Assembly: GCA_030066295.1 (NCBI GenBank)
Contig: JASJBX010000001.1
Span: 1 to 32,905 of the forward strand
DNA: 32,905 nt
Direction: 5' to 3'
From: Crocosphaera sp.
GTDB lineage: Bacteria; Cyanobacteriota; Cyanobacteriia; Cyanobacteriales; Microcystaceae
In this document: piece after piece, positions 25,024 through 32,905 of the stretch
Numbering within the stretch: the first letter of the stretch is position 1
Layout: every line of letters starts with the position of its first letter
The notes under the pieces: generated by a model
What the model saw: only the letters and a program-made list of their open reading frames with translations
Databases searched by the model: none
Told to the model about the DNA's origin: nothing
Position numbers and translations under genes: made by a program

Positions 25024-25341
25024 AATTATTCTTGATTTTGTTTCACAGGATCATTGTTTATTCTACCATTTTCCAGAGATTAAATATTAAAATGTTCATA
25101 AGTCTTAGAGGAGGAGATACTTGAGAACGAAAAACTGGTAACTTGCCAGTTCCAGCATCCCATATATAATTACTGATTGCCATATCATTAGAAAACTAGA
25201 ATTAGGGAGTGTCTGAAAGTGGGCAACTTGTTCAATTAATTTAGTTCTGATATGATAACAGGCGTAATAAACTGCATCCATGTTTACACCCATAACATAG
25301 ACGCAATTGAATTGAATCTATAGGAAGGTCAGAAACCAACT
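25024..25341. other. 318-bp divergent region, no convincing gene
   Basis: It is the shared upstream region of EI24 (minus) and the DUF6492 gene (plus). It holds AACTGG-N7-CCAGTT (25133-25151), a weak 6-bp hairpin, and GGAAGG about 12 bp before the plus-strand start. A 62-codon minus-strand frame lies at 25105-25293 but has no ribosome-binding site and no recognisable family, so I do not call it. Confidence 0.6.
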
Positions 25342-26361
25342 ATGTCATCAGAAATCTTCGACTTTGTGATTCCGCTTTATCGAGTTCGTTGGAATACACA
25401 AGCTGTTATTGAAGGTCTAACCATTCATTATGCACCTCGTGCTATTCATATTATTACACCAAACTCTGAGGTTTCATCCCTCAAAGAATGCTCAAAAACA
25501 TGGCAAACTGCACCACTTTATATTCATCCTGAAGAAGAATTTTTTAAAGACAAAACAGGTTTAACGAAAGACATTATATGTGCTAAGTTGAACTTAGAAA
25601 AATCCCTTTATAATCCTGGTTGGTTTTATCAACAATTGCTAAAATTAGGTGCAGATGAAGGAATTGAAAATTTAAGTGAATGGTACATGGTTTGGGATAG
25701 TGATTTACTGCCTGTTAATACATGGCCACTGTTTCGAGAAAATCAAGGAAAGGTTCAACATACGTTTGCTTTATTACAGCATAATCAATGGGGAAATCCT
25801 CAAATTGTTTCCACTTGGGATAAATGGATTCGTTCGGTATTGGAAGTTGAACCAGTAACCGATGCAGAAGGAACATTTATTCCTCATCATGGGTGGTTTA
25901 AACAGGAATATCTTGATAGTTTTAAACGTCAGGTTAATAACTATTATAAATCGGATGATCACTGGTTATTATTAATGATGCATTCTGCTAATGATTTTGG
26001 TACATTTAGTGAATATTGGTCTTATCTTTCCTGGGTTGCTGCTAAATCACCCAATGATTTAGCTGTTTATCCTTATGATGCTTATGGGGAAACCACCGAA
26101 CGATTTTTTGATGATGGAACTGGTTTATTTTCTGCTGCATTAAAACGATATCAAGGAATAGATGATTCATCTTTGATAGATAATTTTTCCCCCTCTTATC
26201 AAGCAGTAGAAGCGTTTATTCGTGAAGAATATGGTGCAGATGCGTTACCATCTTCCTTATCTTTTGAAAGTAGTCCTCGTCATCTCAAGAAAGATGAAAA
26301 AAATATGCACATTGAAGAAATTCGTTCTCGTTGGAATCCTCGTAATCAGGTAGCCGGCTAA
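25342..26361 (+). CDS. DUF6492-family glycosyltransferase-like protein
   Basis: 339 aa. The start MSSEIFDFVIPLYRVRW, the basic segment NPGWFYQQLLKLGADEG (91-107) and the DxD-like YMVWDSDLLPVN (115-126) match the DUF6492 family, whose fold and DxD suggest a GT-A type sugar transferase in cell-surface glycan synthesis. The D-x-D here is WDSD at 118-121. A His-rich stretch around HHGWFKQEYLD (172-182) is typical for the family. It forms a pair with the methyltransferase-like gene 86 bp downstream and is followed by a hairpin at 26381-26397 that may reduce read-through. Confidence 0.75.
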   Translation: MSSEIFDFVIPLYRVRWNTQAVIEGLTIHYAPRAIHIITPNSEVSSLKECSKTWQTAPLYIHPEEEFFKDKTGLTKDIICAKLNLEKSLYNPGWFYQQLLKLGADEGIENLSEWYMVWDSDLLPVNTWPLFRENQGKVQHTFALLQHNQWGNPQIVSTWDKWIRSVLEVEPVTDAEGTFIPHHGWFKQEYLDSFKRQVNNYYKSDDHWLLLMMHSANDFGTFSEYWSYLSWVAAKSPNDLAVYPYDAYGETTERFFDDGTGLFSAALKRYQGIDDSSLIDNFSPSYQAVEAFIREEYGADALPSSLSFESSPRHLKKDEKNMHIEEIRSRWNPRNQVAG

Positions 26362-26380
26362 ACTTTATTTAGTTTAATTT

Positions 26381-26407
26381 AGGGCTAAATAAGCCCTTCT
26401 CTATTTT
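26381..26407 (+). terminator. Weak terminator-like hairpin after the DUF6492 gene
   Basis: AGGGCT / AGCCCT, 6-bp stem with a 5-nt loop, followed by TCTCTATTTT. The T-run is broken, so termination may be partial. Confidence 0.5.
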
Positions 26408-26447
26408 ACCATTTCATATTATTTCTACGGGAGAATAAAATTAATTA

Positions 26448-27326
26448 ATGGTCATTAATCGTCTAATCAGTTCTATTGATTCTCTGGTTCAAGATATTAA
26501 ATATAAAAACATTATCAGAGAGCGTTTAAAACAAATGCCCATTATTCGAGAAATGGAGCAAATTAAAGGCAGAGATCGCTACAAAAACCCAAAAAGTTTA
26601 ATTCCGTTTGGGGATAAAGTGTATTCTCAAACCGATGAAGATGGAATTATTAGAGAGATTTTTAATCGCATTGGAACCACTAATAAAATCTTTGTGGAGT
26701 TTGGTATTGGTAATGGGTTAGAAAATAATTCTCTTGCCTTATTATTTGAAAATTGGCAAGGTTTATGGATAGACGCTTCCACTCGTTCTGTTAACAAGAT
26801 TAAACAAGAATTTTCTCCAATTATTGAAAGAAAACAATTGCAAATTATTGAATCATTTATTACCAAAGAGAATATCGATGATTTAATTTCAAGTTATATT
26901 AAAGCAGAAGAAATTGATTTATTATCTGTTGATATCGATGGCAATGATTATCATGTTGTTGAGGCAATTACTTGTGTGAGTCCGAGAGTAATTGTGATTG
27001 AATATAATGCAAAATTTACTCCTCCCATTATGTATTGTATGGATTATAATTCAACCCATGGCTGGAGAAAAGATGACTGTTTTGGGGCATCTTTAAAGTT
27101 TTTTGAGGTCAATTTGGAAAAGAAAGGATATTATTTAGTAGGCTGTAATATTTCAGGGGTGAATGCTTTTTTTGTGAGGAAAGATTTAGTTAAGGATAAA
27201 TTTCTAGCCCCTTTTACTGCTGAAAATCATTATGAACCACCCAGATATTATTTTTCAGGCTATTTTGCCGGTCATCCCGCAACTTATAAAACCTTAGTAT
27301 CATCATTAACGATGGGTTCTAAATAA
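26448..27326 (+). CDS. FkbM-like SAM-dependent methyltransferase
   Basis: 292 aa. The Rossmann-type SAM site is KIFVEFGIGNGLENNS (80-95), followed by an acidic strand-end LLSVDIDGNDYHVVEAI (about 158-174) as in FkbM-type enzymes. FkbM-like enzymes methylate sugars or surface polysaccharide hydroxyls. The C-terminal part (LVGCNISGVNAFFVRKDLV) also fits. It follows the glycosyltransferase-like gene, so a role in modifying the same glycan is likely but inferred. GGGAGA lies about 12 bp upstream of the ATG. Confidence 0.7.
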   Translation: MVINRLISSIDSLVQDIKYKNIIRERLKQMPIIREMEQIKGRDRYKNPKSLIPFGDKVYSQTDEDGIIREIFNRIGTTNKIFVEFGIGNGLENNSLALLFENWQGLWIDASTRSVNKIKQEFSPIIERKQLQIIESFITKENIDDLISSYIKAEEIDLLSVDIDGNDYHVVEAITCVSPRVIVIEYNAKFTPPIMYCMDYNSTHGWRKDDCFGASLKFFEVNLEKKGYYLVGCNISGVNAFFVRKDLVKDKFLAPFTAENHYEPPRYYFSGYFAGHPATYKTLVSSLTMGSK

Positions 27327-27360
27327 CTAGAAAAAAATCAAATAAAAAAATTTATATTTC

Positions 27361-27426
27361 GTAGGGTGGGTTAGACTGCCATAATTTAGGTTATCACAAG
27401 AATATAAAAATCCGTCGTAACCCACC
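27361..27426. repeat. GTAGGGTGGG-family inverted repeat, copy 3
   Basis: GTAGGGTGGGTTA (27361-27373) faces TAACCCACC (27418-27426): 9-bp perfect arms 44 bp apart. The left arm shares GTAGGGTGGG with the two other copies. It lies between the convergent methyltransferase and SDR genes. Confidence 0.7.
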
Positions 27427-27511
27427 ATTTTAGTTCAAATAATCTACTATTTAATGTTTGTTTTAATTGATCGTTAATTGAAAGTTTGACCATCATTTTT
27501 AACAGAATCTA

Positions 27512-27531
27512 AAATCCCTTTAAAGGGATTT
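27512..27531. repeat. Perfect 20-bp palindrome
   Basis: AAATCCCTTT joined directly to AAAGGGATTT, with no loop base. It could be a binding site or a small hairpin; it also falls within the possible coding remnant at 27474-27578. Confidence 0.6.
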
Positions 27532-27645
27532 CTTGCTTCATAATCAAGTTTTTGTCCCCATTGCCATATATAAATAATTCAATTACCGCAATTAAAGACA
27601 AAATTGAGAAGGGGGGTTTTGTAAGTTTATGATTGTGTTATTTTG

Positions 27646-28410
27646 TTACCAAGGAAGATGAGTACCGTCCCAAGAAAAGAAGTTTCCTGTATCATTTTCA
27701 GTCAAGTTATCAATAATATTGAGTAATTGATTAACCGTTTTTTCCACAGAAAATAACTTTTCTGGGGGTACATTTTTTTGAAAGGGTTTAGATAAATCTG
27801 TATCGGTTGTTCCTGGGTGCAATGCAACAACAATCGTCTGGGGACAAGTGCGTTTATATTCAATAGAAACCGTTTTCATGAACATATTAAGGGCTGTTTT
27901 TGAAGCACGATATCCATACCAACCCCCAAGATAATTATCCCCAATGCTGCCAACTTTAGCACTAATAGCAGCAAAAATACTCTTGTGGGAATGACGAAAG
28001 AACGGTAATAAATGTTTAGCTAATAAAACACTGGCAATACTATTAATTTGAAAATAGGTTAATAGATTTTTGCTATTAATATGTCTCAAACTTTTTTCAG
28101 GGTTAATCTTATCTTGATGAAGAATACCGACACAGTTAACGACTAAATGAAGGTCTGATATATCTTGTTTTAAAGATTTAGCTAAATTGCTAATTTGTTC
28201 CTCTTTGGTAATATCTAATTGTAATAATTTGAGAGAGTTAGAATATTGAATTTGTAACAGAAATAGGTCTTCTGCTGTTTCTTTTTGCCGATAAGTTGCA
28301 TAAATATTGACAGTTTCTTCTTTTTCCAGAAGCATTTTTACAAATCCTAAACCAATGCCTCTAGAAGCCCCAATAATTAAAATATTTTTGTTTATGTTTT
28401 CAGGTTTCAT
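27646..28410 (-). CDS. Short-chain dehydrogenase/reductase, CsgA/C-factor-like
   Basis: 254 aa. The cofactor motif GASRGIGLG (about 13-21), the NCVGIL variant of the NNAG motif, and the catalytic Y-x3-K in GYRASKTAL are all present. The substrate is unknown. The C-terminus ends FFSWDGTHLPW, as in the C-factor-like SDR group that often reads '...GxxFSWDGxxLPW'. It follows nth by 8 bp on the same strand, so the two are co-transcribed; that pairing is not functional in an obvious way. Confidence 0.88.
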   Translation of the reverse strand: MKPENINKNILIIGASRGIGLGFVKMLLEKEETVNIYATYRQKETAEDLFLLQIQYSNSLKLLQLDITKEEQISNLAKSLKQDISDLHLVVNCVGILHQDKINPEKSLRHINSKNLLTYFQINSIASVLLAKHLLPFFRHSHKSIFAAISAKVGSIGDNYLGGWYGYRASKTALNMFMKTVSIEYKRTCPQTIVVALHPGTTDTDLSKPFQKNVPPEKLFSVEKTVNQLLNIIDNLTENDTGNFFSWDGTHLPW

Positions 28411-28418
28411 TTTATTTA

Positions 28419-29054
28419 TTAAACTTTAAAAGAACAAAGATGAGCCAGTTGGCAATCTTGACAATTTGGCGTTCTTGCTTTACAGATTTGACGACCATGA
28501 TAAATAATACGGATGGAAAAGTTTTCCCAATCTTTTTGGGGTAATAACGCCATTAAATACTTTTCAATTTTAACAGGATCACTGTTTTCTGTTAACCCTA
28601 ACCGTTGACTTAAACGCTTGACATGGGTATCGACTGTAACCCCTGCATTGATACCGAAAGCATGAGCTAAAACGACGTTAGCGGTTTTTCTTGCTACTCC
28701 AGGTAATAATAATAATTCTTCCATTGTTTGAGGGACTTTGCCATTAAAATCTTGCACAATTTTTTGACAAGATCCTTGAATATTTTTGGCTTTATTGCGA
28801 TAAAATCCAGTAGAACGGATCAAAGTTTCTAATATTTCTCGATCCGCACTAGCTAAAGATTCAGCATCGGGAAAGCGAGCAAATAATTCAGGGGTGACTT
28901 TATTAACCCGTTCATCGGTGCATTGTGCTGATAATATCGTGGCGACTAATAATTGAACCGGACTATCATAGGTTAAACTACAAGTAGCATCAGGATATAA
29001 TTTTTTGAGAATTTTGAGTATTTCTAAGGCTTTTGTCTCTTGAGAGATTTTCAT
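28419..29054 (-). CDS. nth: Endonuclease III
   Basis: 211 aa, full length. A base-excision DNA glycosylase/AP lyase that removes oxidised pyrimidines. The helix-hairpin-helix LLPGVARKTANVVLA carries the catalytic Lys123, and Asp142 follows in GVTVDTHV. The [4Fe-4S] cluster cysteines C191, C198, C201 and C207 have the canonical 6-2-5 spacing. It is upstream of the SDR gene and separated from ftsH by a terminator region. Confidence 0.97.
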   Translation of the reverse strand: MKISQETKALEILKILKKLYPDATCSLTYDSPVQLLVATILSAQCTDERVNKVTPELFARFPDAESLASADREILETLIRSTGFYRNKAKNIQGSCQKIVQDFNGKVPQTMEELLLLPGVARKTANVVLAHAFGINAGVTVDTHVKRLSQRLGLTENSDPVKIEKYLMALLPQKDWENFSIRIIYHGRQICKARTPNCQDCQLAHLCSFKV

Positions 29055-29164
29055 CAGAAAATATGCGAGTGGATACTATAACTATACGTTGAAACCCGTC
29101 GAGTCGCATTTCATCCATTGCTTAAAAGACAATGGCTTTCATGCTCCCGTATTATTTAAGTAAG

Positions 29165-29194
29165 AAAAAAGACGCGATCGCTCGCGCCTTTTTT
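29165..29194 (-). terminator. Rho-independent terminator of ftsH
   Basis: On the minus strand GGCGCGA-GCGA-TCGCGTC (7-bp stem with one mismatch) is followed by TTTTTT; the plus strand also ends in a T-run, so it could act both ways. It lies 19 bp past the ftsH stop and includes a HIP1 octamer. Confidence 0.75.
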
Positions 29195-29213
29195 GTAAAT
29201 TTTCTAACCTAAA

Positions 29214-31100
29214 TTACAGTTGAGGGACAAACTGTTCTTTCTCAGGAACATGGGTGTATTCAGCTACAATTTGGCGGAATTCTTCCCCATCAATGGTTTC
29301 CTTTTCGATCAATAATTCCACCAAGCGATCGACTACTTCGCGGTTATCACGGATAATTTGACGGGCGAGTTGATGGCCTTCTTCAGCTAAGGTGCGAACC
29401 TCACTATCAATTTTCATGGCCACTTCTTCGGAATATTCGGCGCGGTTCATTAAACCACCTCCTAAAAAGACTTCACCAGAAGAACTTTCTAAGGAAAGGG
29501 GTCCTAACTCACTCATCCCGAAACGAGTTACCATCTGACGAGCCATTTCTGAAACCTGCTGTAAATCGCCACCAGCACCGGTTGTTACTTCATCATAACC
29601 AAAGACCTCTTCTTCGGCTGCACGACCCCCTAAAGCCCCTGCAATACGCGCCATGAGTTGTGCTTTAGTGGTCAGTCCTTGTTCTTCATCAGGGGTAAAC
29701 CAAGTTAAACCCTGAGCTTGGCCACGGGGAATTAAGGTTACTTTCTGTACGGGATCATGATCTTTGACTAAGGTTCCTACGATCGCATGACCTACTTCAT
29801 GATAAGCAATCAATCGCTTACTCTTGCTATCAACTAGGGGAGTTCCTTCCATACCAGCAACCACCCGATCAACTGCATCATCGATTTCTAATAAGGTAAT
29901 GGCTTCCTTACGACGACGGGCGGTTAAAATGGCTGCTTCGTTGAGTAAGTTAGCTAAGTCAGCACCGCTAAACCCAGGGGTACGACGGGCGATAGAGTCA
30001 ATAGAAACGTCGGGAGCTAATTTTTTGTTACGGGCGTGAACTTCTAAGATTTCGATCCGTCCTTTGAAATCGGGTGCGTCTACAATCACCTGACGGTCAA
30101 AGCGTCCGGGACGCATTAACGCAGAGTCCAGTACATCGGGACGGTTGGTGGCAGCAATAATGATAATACCTGTGTTGCCTTCAAACCCGTCCATTTCCGT
30201 TAATAACTGGTTGAGGGTTTGTTCCCGTTCGTCGTTACCACCACCAATACCGGCGCCCCGTTGACGACCGACTGCATCAATTTCATCGATAAAGATGAGA
30301 CAAGGGGCGTTTTCTTTGGCTTTTTTGAATAAATCACGGACACGGGACGCACCCACACCCACAAACATTTCTACGAACTCAGACCCAGAAATGCTGAAGA
30401 AAGGTACACCGGCTTCTCCTGCGATCGCTTTAGCTAATAAGGTTTTACCGGTTCCAGGAGGTCCCACTAATAACACCCCTTTGGGAATACGGGCGCCAAC
30501 AGCGGTAAAGCGTTCCGGTTGTTTCAAGAAAGTGACCACCTCTTGTAATTCTTCTTTAGCTTCATCGATACCGGCCACATCATCGAACATAATGCCAGTT
30601 TTGGCTTCCATTTGAAAACGGGCCTTAGACTTACCGAAGCTCATGGCCTGTCCGGGTCCACCGGGTAGATTACTAGAGCGACGGAACAAGAAGAATAAAG
30701 CACCAATCAGGAGAATAGGAAATAATAAATTGCCTAGAAAGCCCCATAATGCTCCTTCGTTGCGGATAGGGTGAGATTCCAGTTGAACATCAGATTGCCG
30801 TAACTTAGCCACCAAGTCGGGGGCGTTCATGGGGAGATCCACTCGTGATCTTTGGACACGATCTTCAATTTCGGGGTCAACCGCTTGTACGATAGCGGTG
30901 CGTCCGCCTTCGTAGAGGTCGACGCTGAGGATACGACCCGCATCTAAATATTCTAAGAAGCGTCCGTAGGTCATTCGGGTGTTAGCTGTATTGTTTCCCA
31001 TCTGAGTTGACGCAGAAGGGAAAGCCCCTTGCCAGAGGAAAAAGCCCACCACTAATAGTGGCAAAGTCCAGAGTAATAGGGTTCTCCAAGATATTTTCAT
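29214..31100 (-). CDS. ftsH2: ATP-dependent zinc metalloprotease FtsH, FtsH2 type
   Basis: 628 aa. Two N-terminal membrane helices (about 8-24 and 121-139) flank a lumenal or periplasmic segment. The AAA+ domain has Walker A GPPGTGKT (213-220), Walker B IFIDEID (269-275) and the second region of homology (317-336). The protease has the HEVGH zinc motif (434-438). The N-terminus (TALL/LLLW helix, [20 protein letters not shown]) and C-terminus match, from memory, Synechocystis Slr0228 (FtsH2) better than its paralogues. FtsH2 with FtsH3 forms the hexamer that degrades damaged D1 in photosystem II repair, in the thylakoid. It has its own terminator at 29165-29194. Confidence 0.95.
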   Translation of the reverse strand: MKISWRTLLLWTLPLLVVGFFLWQGAFPSASTQMGNNTANTRMTYGRFLEYLDAGRILSVDLYEGGRTAIVQAVDPEIEDRVQRSRVDLPMNAPDLVAKLRQSDVQLESHPIRNEGALWGFLGNLLFPILLIGALFFLFRRSSNLPGGPGQAMSFGKSKARFQMEAKTGIMFDDVAGIDEAKEELQEVVTFLKQPERFTAVGARIPKGVLLVGPPGTGKTLLAKAIAGEAGVPFFSISGSEFVEMFVGVGASRVRDLFKKAKENAPCLIFIDEIDAVGRQRGAGIGGGNDEREQTLNQLLTEMDGFEGNTGIIIIAATNRPDVLDSALMRPGRFDRQVIVDAPDFKGRIEILEVHARNKKLAPDVSIDSIARRTPGFSGADLANLLNEAAILTARRRKEAITLLEIDDAVDRVVAGMEGTPLVDSKSKRLIAYHEVGHAIVGTLVKDHDPVQKVTLIPRGQAQGLTWFTPDEEQGLTTKAQLMARIAGALGGRAAEEEVFGYDEVTTGAGGDLQQVSEMARQMVTRFGMSELGPLSLESSSGEVFLGGGLMNRAEYSEEVAMKIDSEVRTLAEEGHQLARQIIRDNREVVDRLVELLIEKETIDGEEFRQIVAEYTHVPEKEQFVPQL

Positions 31101-31159
31101 AGGTTAAAGTTTCTCGTAGGTTATCAAAAATTGGTTTCTCTAATACAAAGTGCTTCTTT

Positions 31160-31165
31160 TGTCAA
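31160..31165 (-). promoter_or_regulatory. Candidate -35 box of ftsH
   Basis: TTGACA on the minus strand, 60 bp upstream of the ftsH start, within the small dyad CTTCTT-N5-AAGAAG (31153-31169). A -10 at the right distance (TAGAGA) is weak. Confidence 0.3.
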
Positions 31166-31260
31166 GAAGTTAACCATAAAAGATCGGAATTTTGCTTAAA
31201 TCGCAGATCCAACTTAACTAAATTTAACGTAATTCTCAGATTAGTTGCAAGTTTTATTAG

Positions 31261-31329
31261 AGACAGAAGGCAGACTTTGAAACAGCCCTGCTCTTACAAA
31301 GGGGGGCGGGTAGAAGGCAGAAGGGAGGA
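31261..31329. repeat. Degenerate heptamer (STRR-like) stretches
   Basis: AGACAGAAGGCAGA (31261-31274) and AGAAGGCAGAAGGGAGGA (31312-31329) have the purine-rich 7-base period of the STRRs elsewhere in the window, but are imperfect. They lie between ftsH and the MACPF gene. Confidence 0.45.
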
Positions 31330-31390
31330 AAAAAGATGAAAAATAGGAGTAATAAATGCCTTATTATTGTAGATTATACAGAGTCTAATC

Positions 31391-32794
31391 ATGTCTAGTA
31401 ACAGCAATCACTTTCCTACCAACCTGACTTTTCTCGGACGGTGCTACGATATTTTAGAACTCGATCCTCTCGATACTGCTAGAACAGCCAAAACCGATTA
31501 TGTATTTGACTTCAACATTGGAGCATCTCAAACTATTCCCGGTGAACATGGAATAGTAATCCCATTAGGAACAAACTTTTCCCCAGGAGAATCAGGAGGA
31601 ATTGAGAGCGAAACGGAGATCCTCTTTACTGTTTCTGATCTTCAGGAAATGCTCGGCAGTACCTTCAAAATTGGCTCAATATTATTAAGTTTAGTCACTA
31701 AAATAATCCCTTTTAGTCTTAGCGCAAACTATAAAAAATTTAAGCGCGAATTAACTGAAGAAAAGCAAATCTACACAGTTACCAAAAGAGAATTTATTGA
31801 CTTTAACTTAGAGTTAGACTTAGCTTCCCATCATTTGAGTGTGAGGGAGACATTCCATAATGCAGTAGTCGCTCTTCCCAGCAACGATGCTTCAGACAAT
31901 TATCAGTCATTTATTAACAAATGGGGAACCCATTTTGCCCAATTAGTAAGATTTGGAGGCTTAGCTTATCAAACCATTCATTTAGATGCTTCACGCTATC
32001 AAAAACTATTAGAGCAGGGAGTTAATATTTCAGGTCAAGCCAGTGGTATTTTTAATTCTAATTTTAATCTGTCCAGTAATATTTCCTTAGAAGAATCGCT
32101 CATTCAACGAAGTGAAAAAATTCGATTTTTAGGCGGAACTCCCAACAATAATTTAAACCAATGGTTTGAAAGCATTCGTGAAGATCCCGCTCCGGTAGAG
32201 ATGGCATTACTCCCTCTGTATGAATTATTTACCCCTCAATTTTTTCCCACTGATTCTGCGATCGCTCAAAAACAACAATTGATGAAACAGGCCGTTATCA
32301 CCTATCTTGAAAGGGAATCAGACAAACCTAAATGGGCGATTTGGGAAAGTCCTGTTTTTGGGGGCAATGGTGGCTCTCATTTTTCCGATGCTAATAAGAT
32401 TACTGAGCAGACAAAAGCAACATCGGTTAAGGTTCGTATTGGTTCTTTCGTCGATCAAGTGAGCATTACTCTAAATTCCGGGGAGTCCTTAAAACACGGT
32501 GGAGATGGAGGAGATGAAAAAACATTAACCCTAGCAACGGATGAATACATTAGTTCAGTTACCGTAACTGTAATTGATAAATCTTTCTTGGATCAACCTG
32601 TTGGATTTAGTGGCCGTTTTCTTTCATCTATTGAGATTAAAACGAATAAAAATAATTCTTTATTAGCAGGACAACCGGACGACCGTTCTCAAATCGTCAT
32701 CAAAGCCCCTGAAAAACATCAAATCGTTGGCTTTCATGGTCGTGCGGGAAGTTTACTGGATCAACTGGGTGTAGTGGCTATTCCACTATTATAA
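31391..32794 (+). CDS. MACPF (perforin-fold) protein fused to a jacalin-like lectin
   Basis: 467 aa, no signal peptide or anchor. Residues about 35-305 form a MACPF domain: the signature WGTHFAQLVRFGG (178-190, pattern W-G-T-H-F-x6-G-G) and, further on, FLGGTPNNNLNQWFESI (246-262) with the usual PLYELF (275-280). Residues about 323-467 form a jacalin-like beta-prism lectin: GGNGGSHFSD (324-333), VDQVSITLNSG (354-364), KHGGDGG (368-374), DEYISSV (384-390) and IVGFHGRAGSLLDQLGV (445-461). MACPF proteins assemble into membrane pores; the lectin would bind sugars on target cells. The domain pair resembles toxins such as the Photorhabdus MACPF protein with its beta-prism. No export signal, immunity gene or toxin neighbours are visible; release by lysis is possible. 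The gene ends 8 bp before a transposon-like end. Confidence 0.85.
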   Translation: MSSNSNHFPTNLTFLGRCYDILELDPLDTARTAKTDYVFDFNIGASQTIPGEHGIVIPLGTNFSPGESGGIESETEILFTVSDLQEMLGSTFKIGSILLSLVTKIIPFSLSANYKKFKRELTEEKQIYTVTKREFIDFNLELDLASHHLSVRETFHNAVVALPSNDASDNYQSFINKWGTHFAQLVRFGGLAYQTIHLDASRYQKLLEQGVNISGQASGIFNSNFNLSSNISLEESLIQRSEKIRFLGGTPNNNLNQWFESIREDPAPVEMALLPLYELFTPQFFPTDSAIAQKQQLMKQAVITYLERESDKPKWAIWESPVFGGNGGSHFSDANKITEQTKATSVKVRIGSFVDQVSITLNSGESLKHGGDGGDEKTLTLATDEYISSVTVTVIDKSFLDQPVGFSGRFLSSIEIKTNKNNSLLAGQPDDRSQIVIKAPEKHQIVGFHGRAGSLLDQLGVVAIPLL

Positions 32795-32802
32795 GAAGTG
32801 AC

Positions 32803-32905
32803 ATCCTCCCACGCTAACTGCTAGGCAGTATAGCGTGGGCTTCCCAACTCACGATGGGATATTTCTGCCCACAGGGGTATTTCCCTATGCCAGTTATCTA
32901 GGCTC
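32803..32905 (-). mobile_element. Probable right end of an IS200/IS605-type element (tnpB beyond window)
   Basis: CCCACGCTA (32809-32817) pairs with TAGCGTGGG (32831-32839) around a 13-nt loop, and the flank GACATCCTCCC / GGGCTTCCC is of the kind found at cyanobacterial IS200/IS605 right ends. On the minus strand an open frame enters from beyond the window and stops at 32821-32823 (TAG); its last residues are HRELGSPRYTA. From memory this looks like a TnpB C-terminus, but 27 codons are too few to be sure. In TnpB elements this hairpin region also forms the 3' part of the omegaRNA. The orientation puts tnpB to the right on the minus strand. Confidence 0.5.

Larger units (their letters stand above)
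27327..27645. other. 319-bp convergent region with repeat and possible gene remnant
   Basis: It contains GTAGGGTGGG-family repeat copy 3 (27361-27426), a 20-bp perfect palindrome (27512-27531) and, on the minus strand at 27474-27578, an open stretch of 34 codons (ending KNDGQTFN then stop) that has a protein-like composition but no start. I see nothing else. Confidence 0.6.

Noticed and set aside
25105-25293. 62-codon minus-strand frame upstream of EI24
   Set aside because: No ribosome-binding site, no family resemblance, and it fills a divergent promoter region.
1-32905. tRNA, rRNA or known riboswitch
   Set aside because: Reading both strands I found no tRNA cloverleaf with CCA-like end, no rRNA core sequence and no known riboswitch motif; without a covariance search short RNAs could be missed.

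Overview
The window is chromosomal DNA from a unicellular, nitrogen-fixing-type cyanobacterium, most like Crocosphaera/Cyanothece. The genus is my inference; 'cyanobacterium' is firm. The DNA is AT-rich and carries the cyanobacterial HIP1 octamer GCGATCGC many times (for example at 10157 and 11747). The genes fit: a thylakoid-type FtsH2 protease, a HemL with the active-site Lys273 of cyanobacterial enzymes, a PEP-CTERM secreted protein, DUF29, an RsbU-like phosphatase with a GAF region, and heptamer tandem repeats (STRR).

Layout. 1-3000: a CHASE2 histidine kinase and a response regulator on the minus strand; the regulator is cut by the window start. 3076-5282: a PEP-CTERM protein converging on a pilin-like membrane protein that has a perfect CRP-type operator upstream. 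5439-8624: argH, a small membrane protein, and a PP2C phosphatase split into two overlapping reading frames. 8887-10737: a membrane-anchored coiled-coil protein with five 78-bp coding repeats. 11009-12803: an EamA transporter, a DUF2805 protein and a DCC-type thiol protein, all on the plus strand. 12932-18141: a SpoIID/LytB protein, DUF29, an MscS channel, and a homologue of cyclic 2,3-diphosphoglycerate synthetase. 18417-21032: a GST and MsrB converging on hemL. 21368-21779: a minimal hicBA toxin-antitoxin pair. 21863-25023: a three-gene minus-strand operon (EI24 membrane protein, unknown protein, fused phosphotransferase/P-loop kinase). 25342-27326: a DUF6492 glycosyltransferase-like gene followed by an FkbM-like methyltransferase. 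27646-31100: an SDR, nth and ftsH2. 31391-32794: a MACPF perforin-fold protein fused to a jacalin-like lectin, followed 8 bp later by what looks like the right end of an IS200/IS605-type element that runs out of the window.

Most of the window is ordinary housekeeping (argH, hemL, nth, ftsH2, msrB). The accessory content is the MACPF-jacalin protein beside the transposon end, hicBA, the coiled-coil repeat protein, the glycosyltransferase/methyltransferase pair and the repeats. One palindromic repeat family (GTAGGGTGGG) occurs three times, each time between two converging genes. Other non-coding structure includes a 12-bp-stem hairpin in the hemL leader, competing stems upstream of the EamA gene, and an inverted repeat over the hicB ribosome-binding site.
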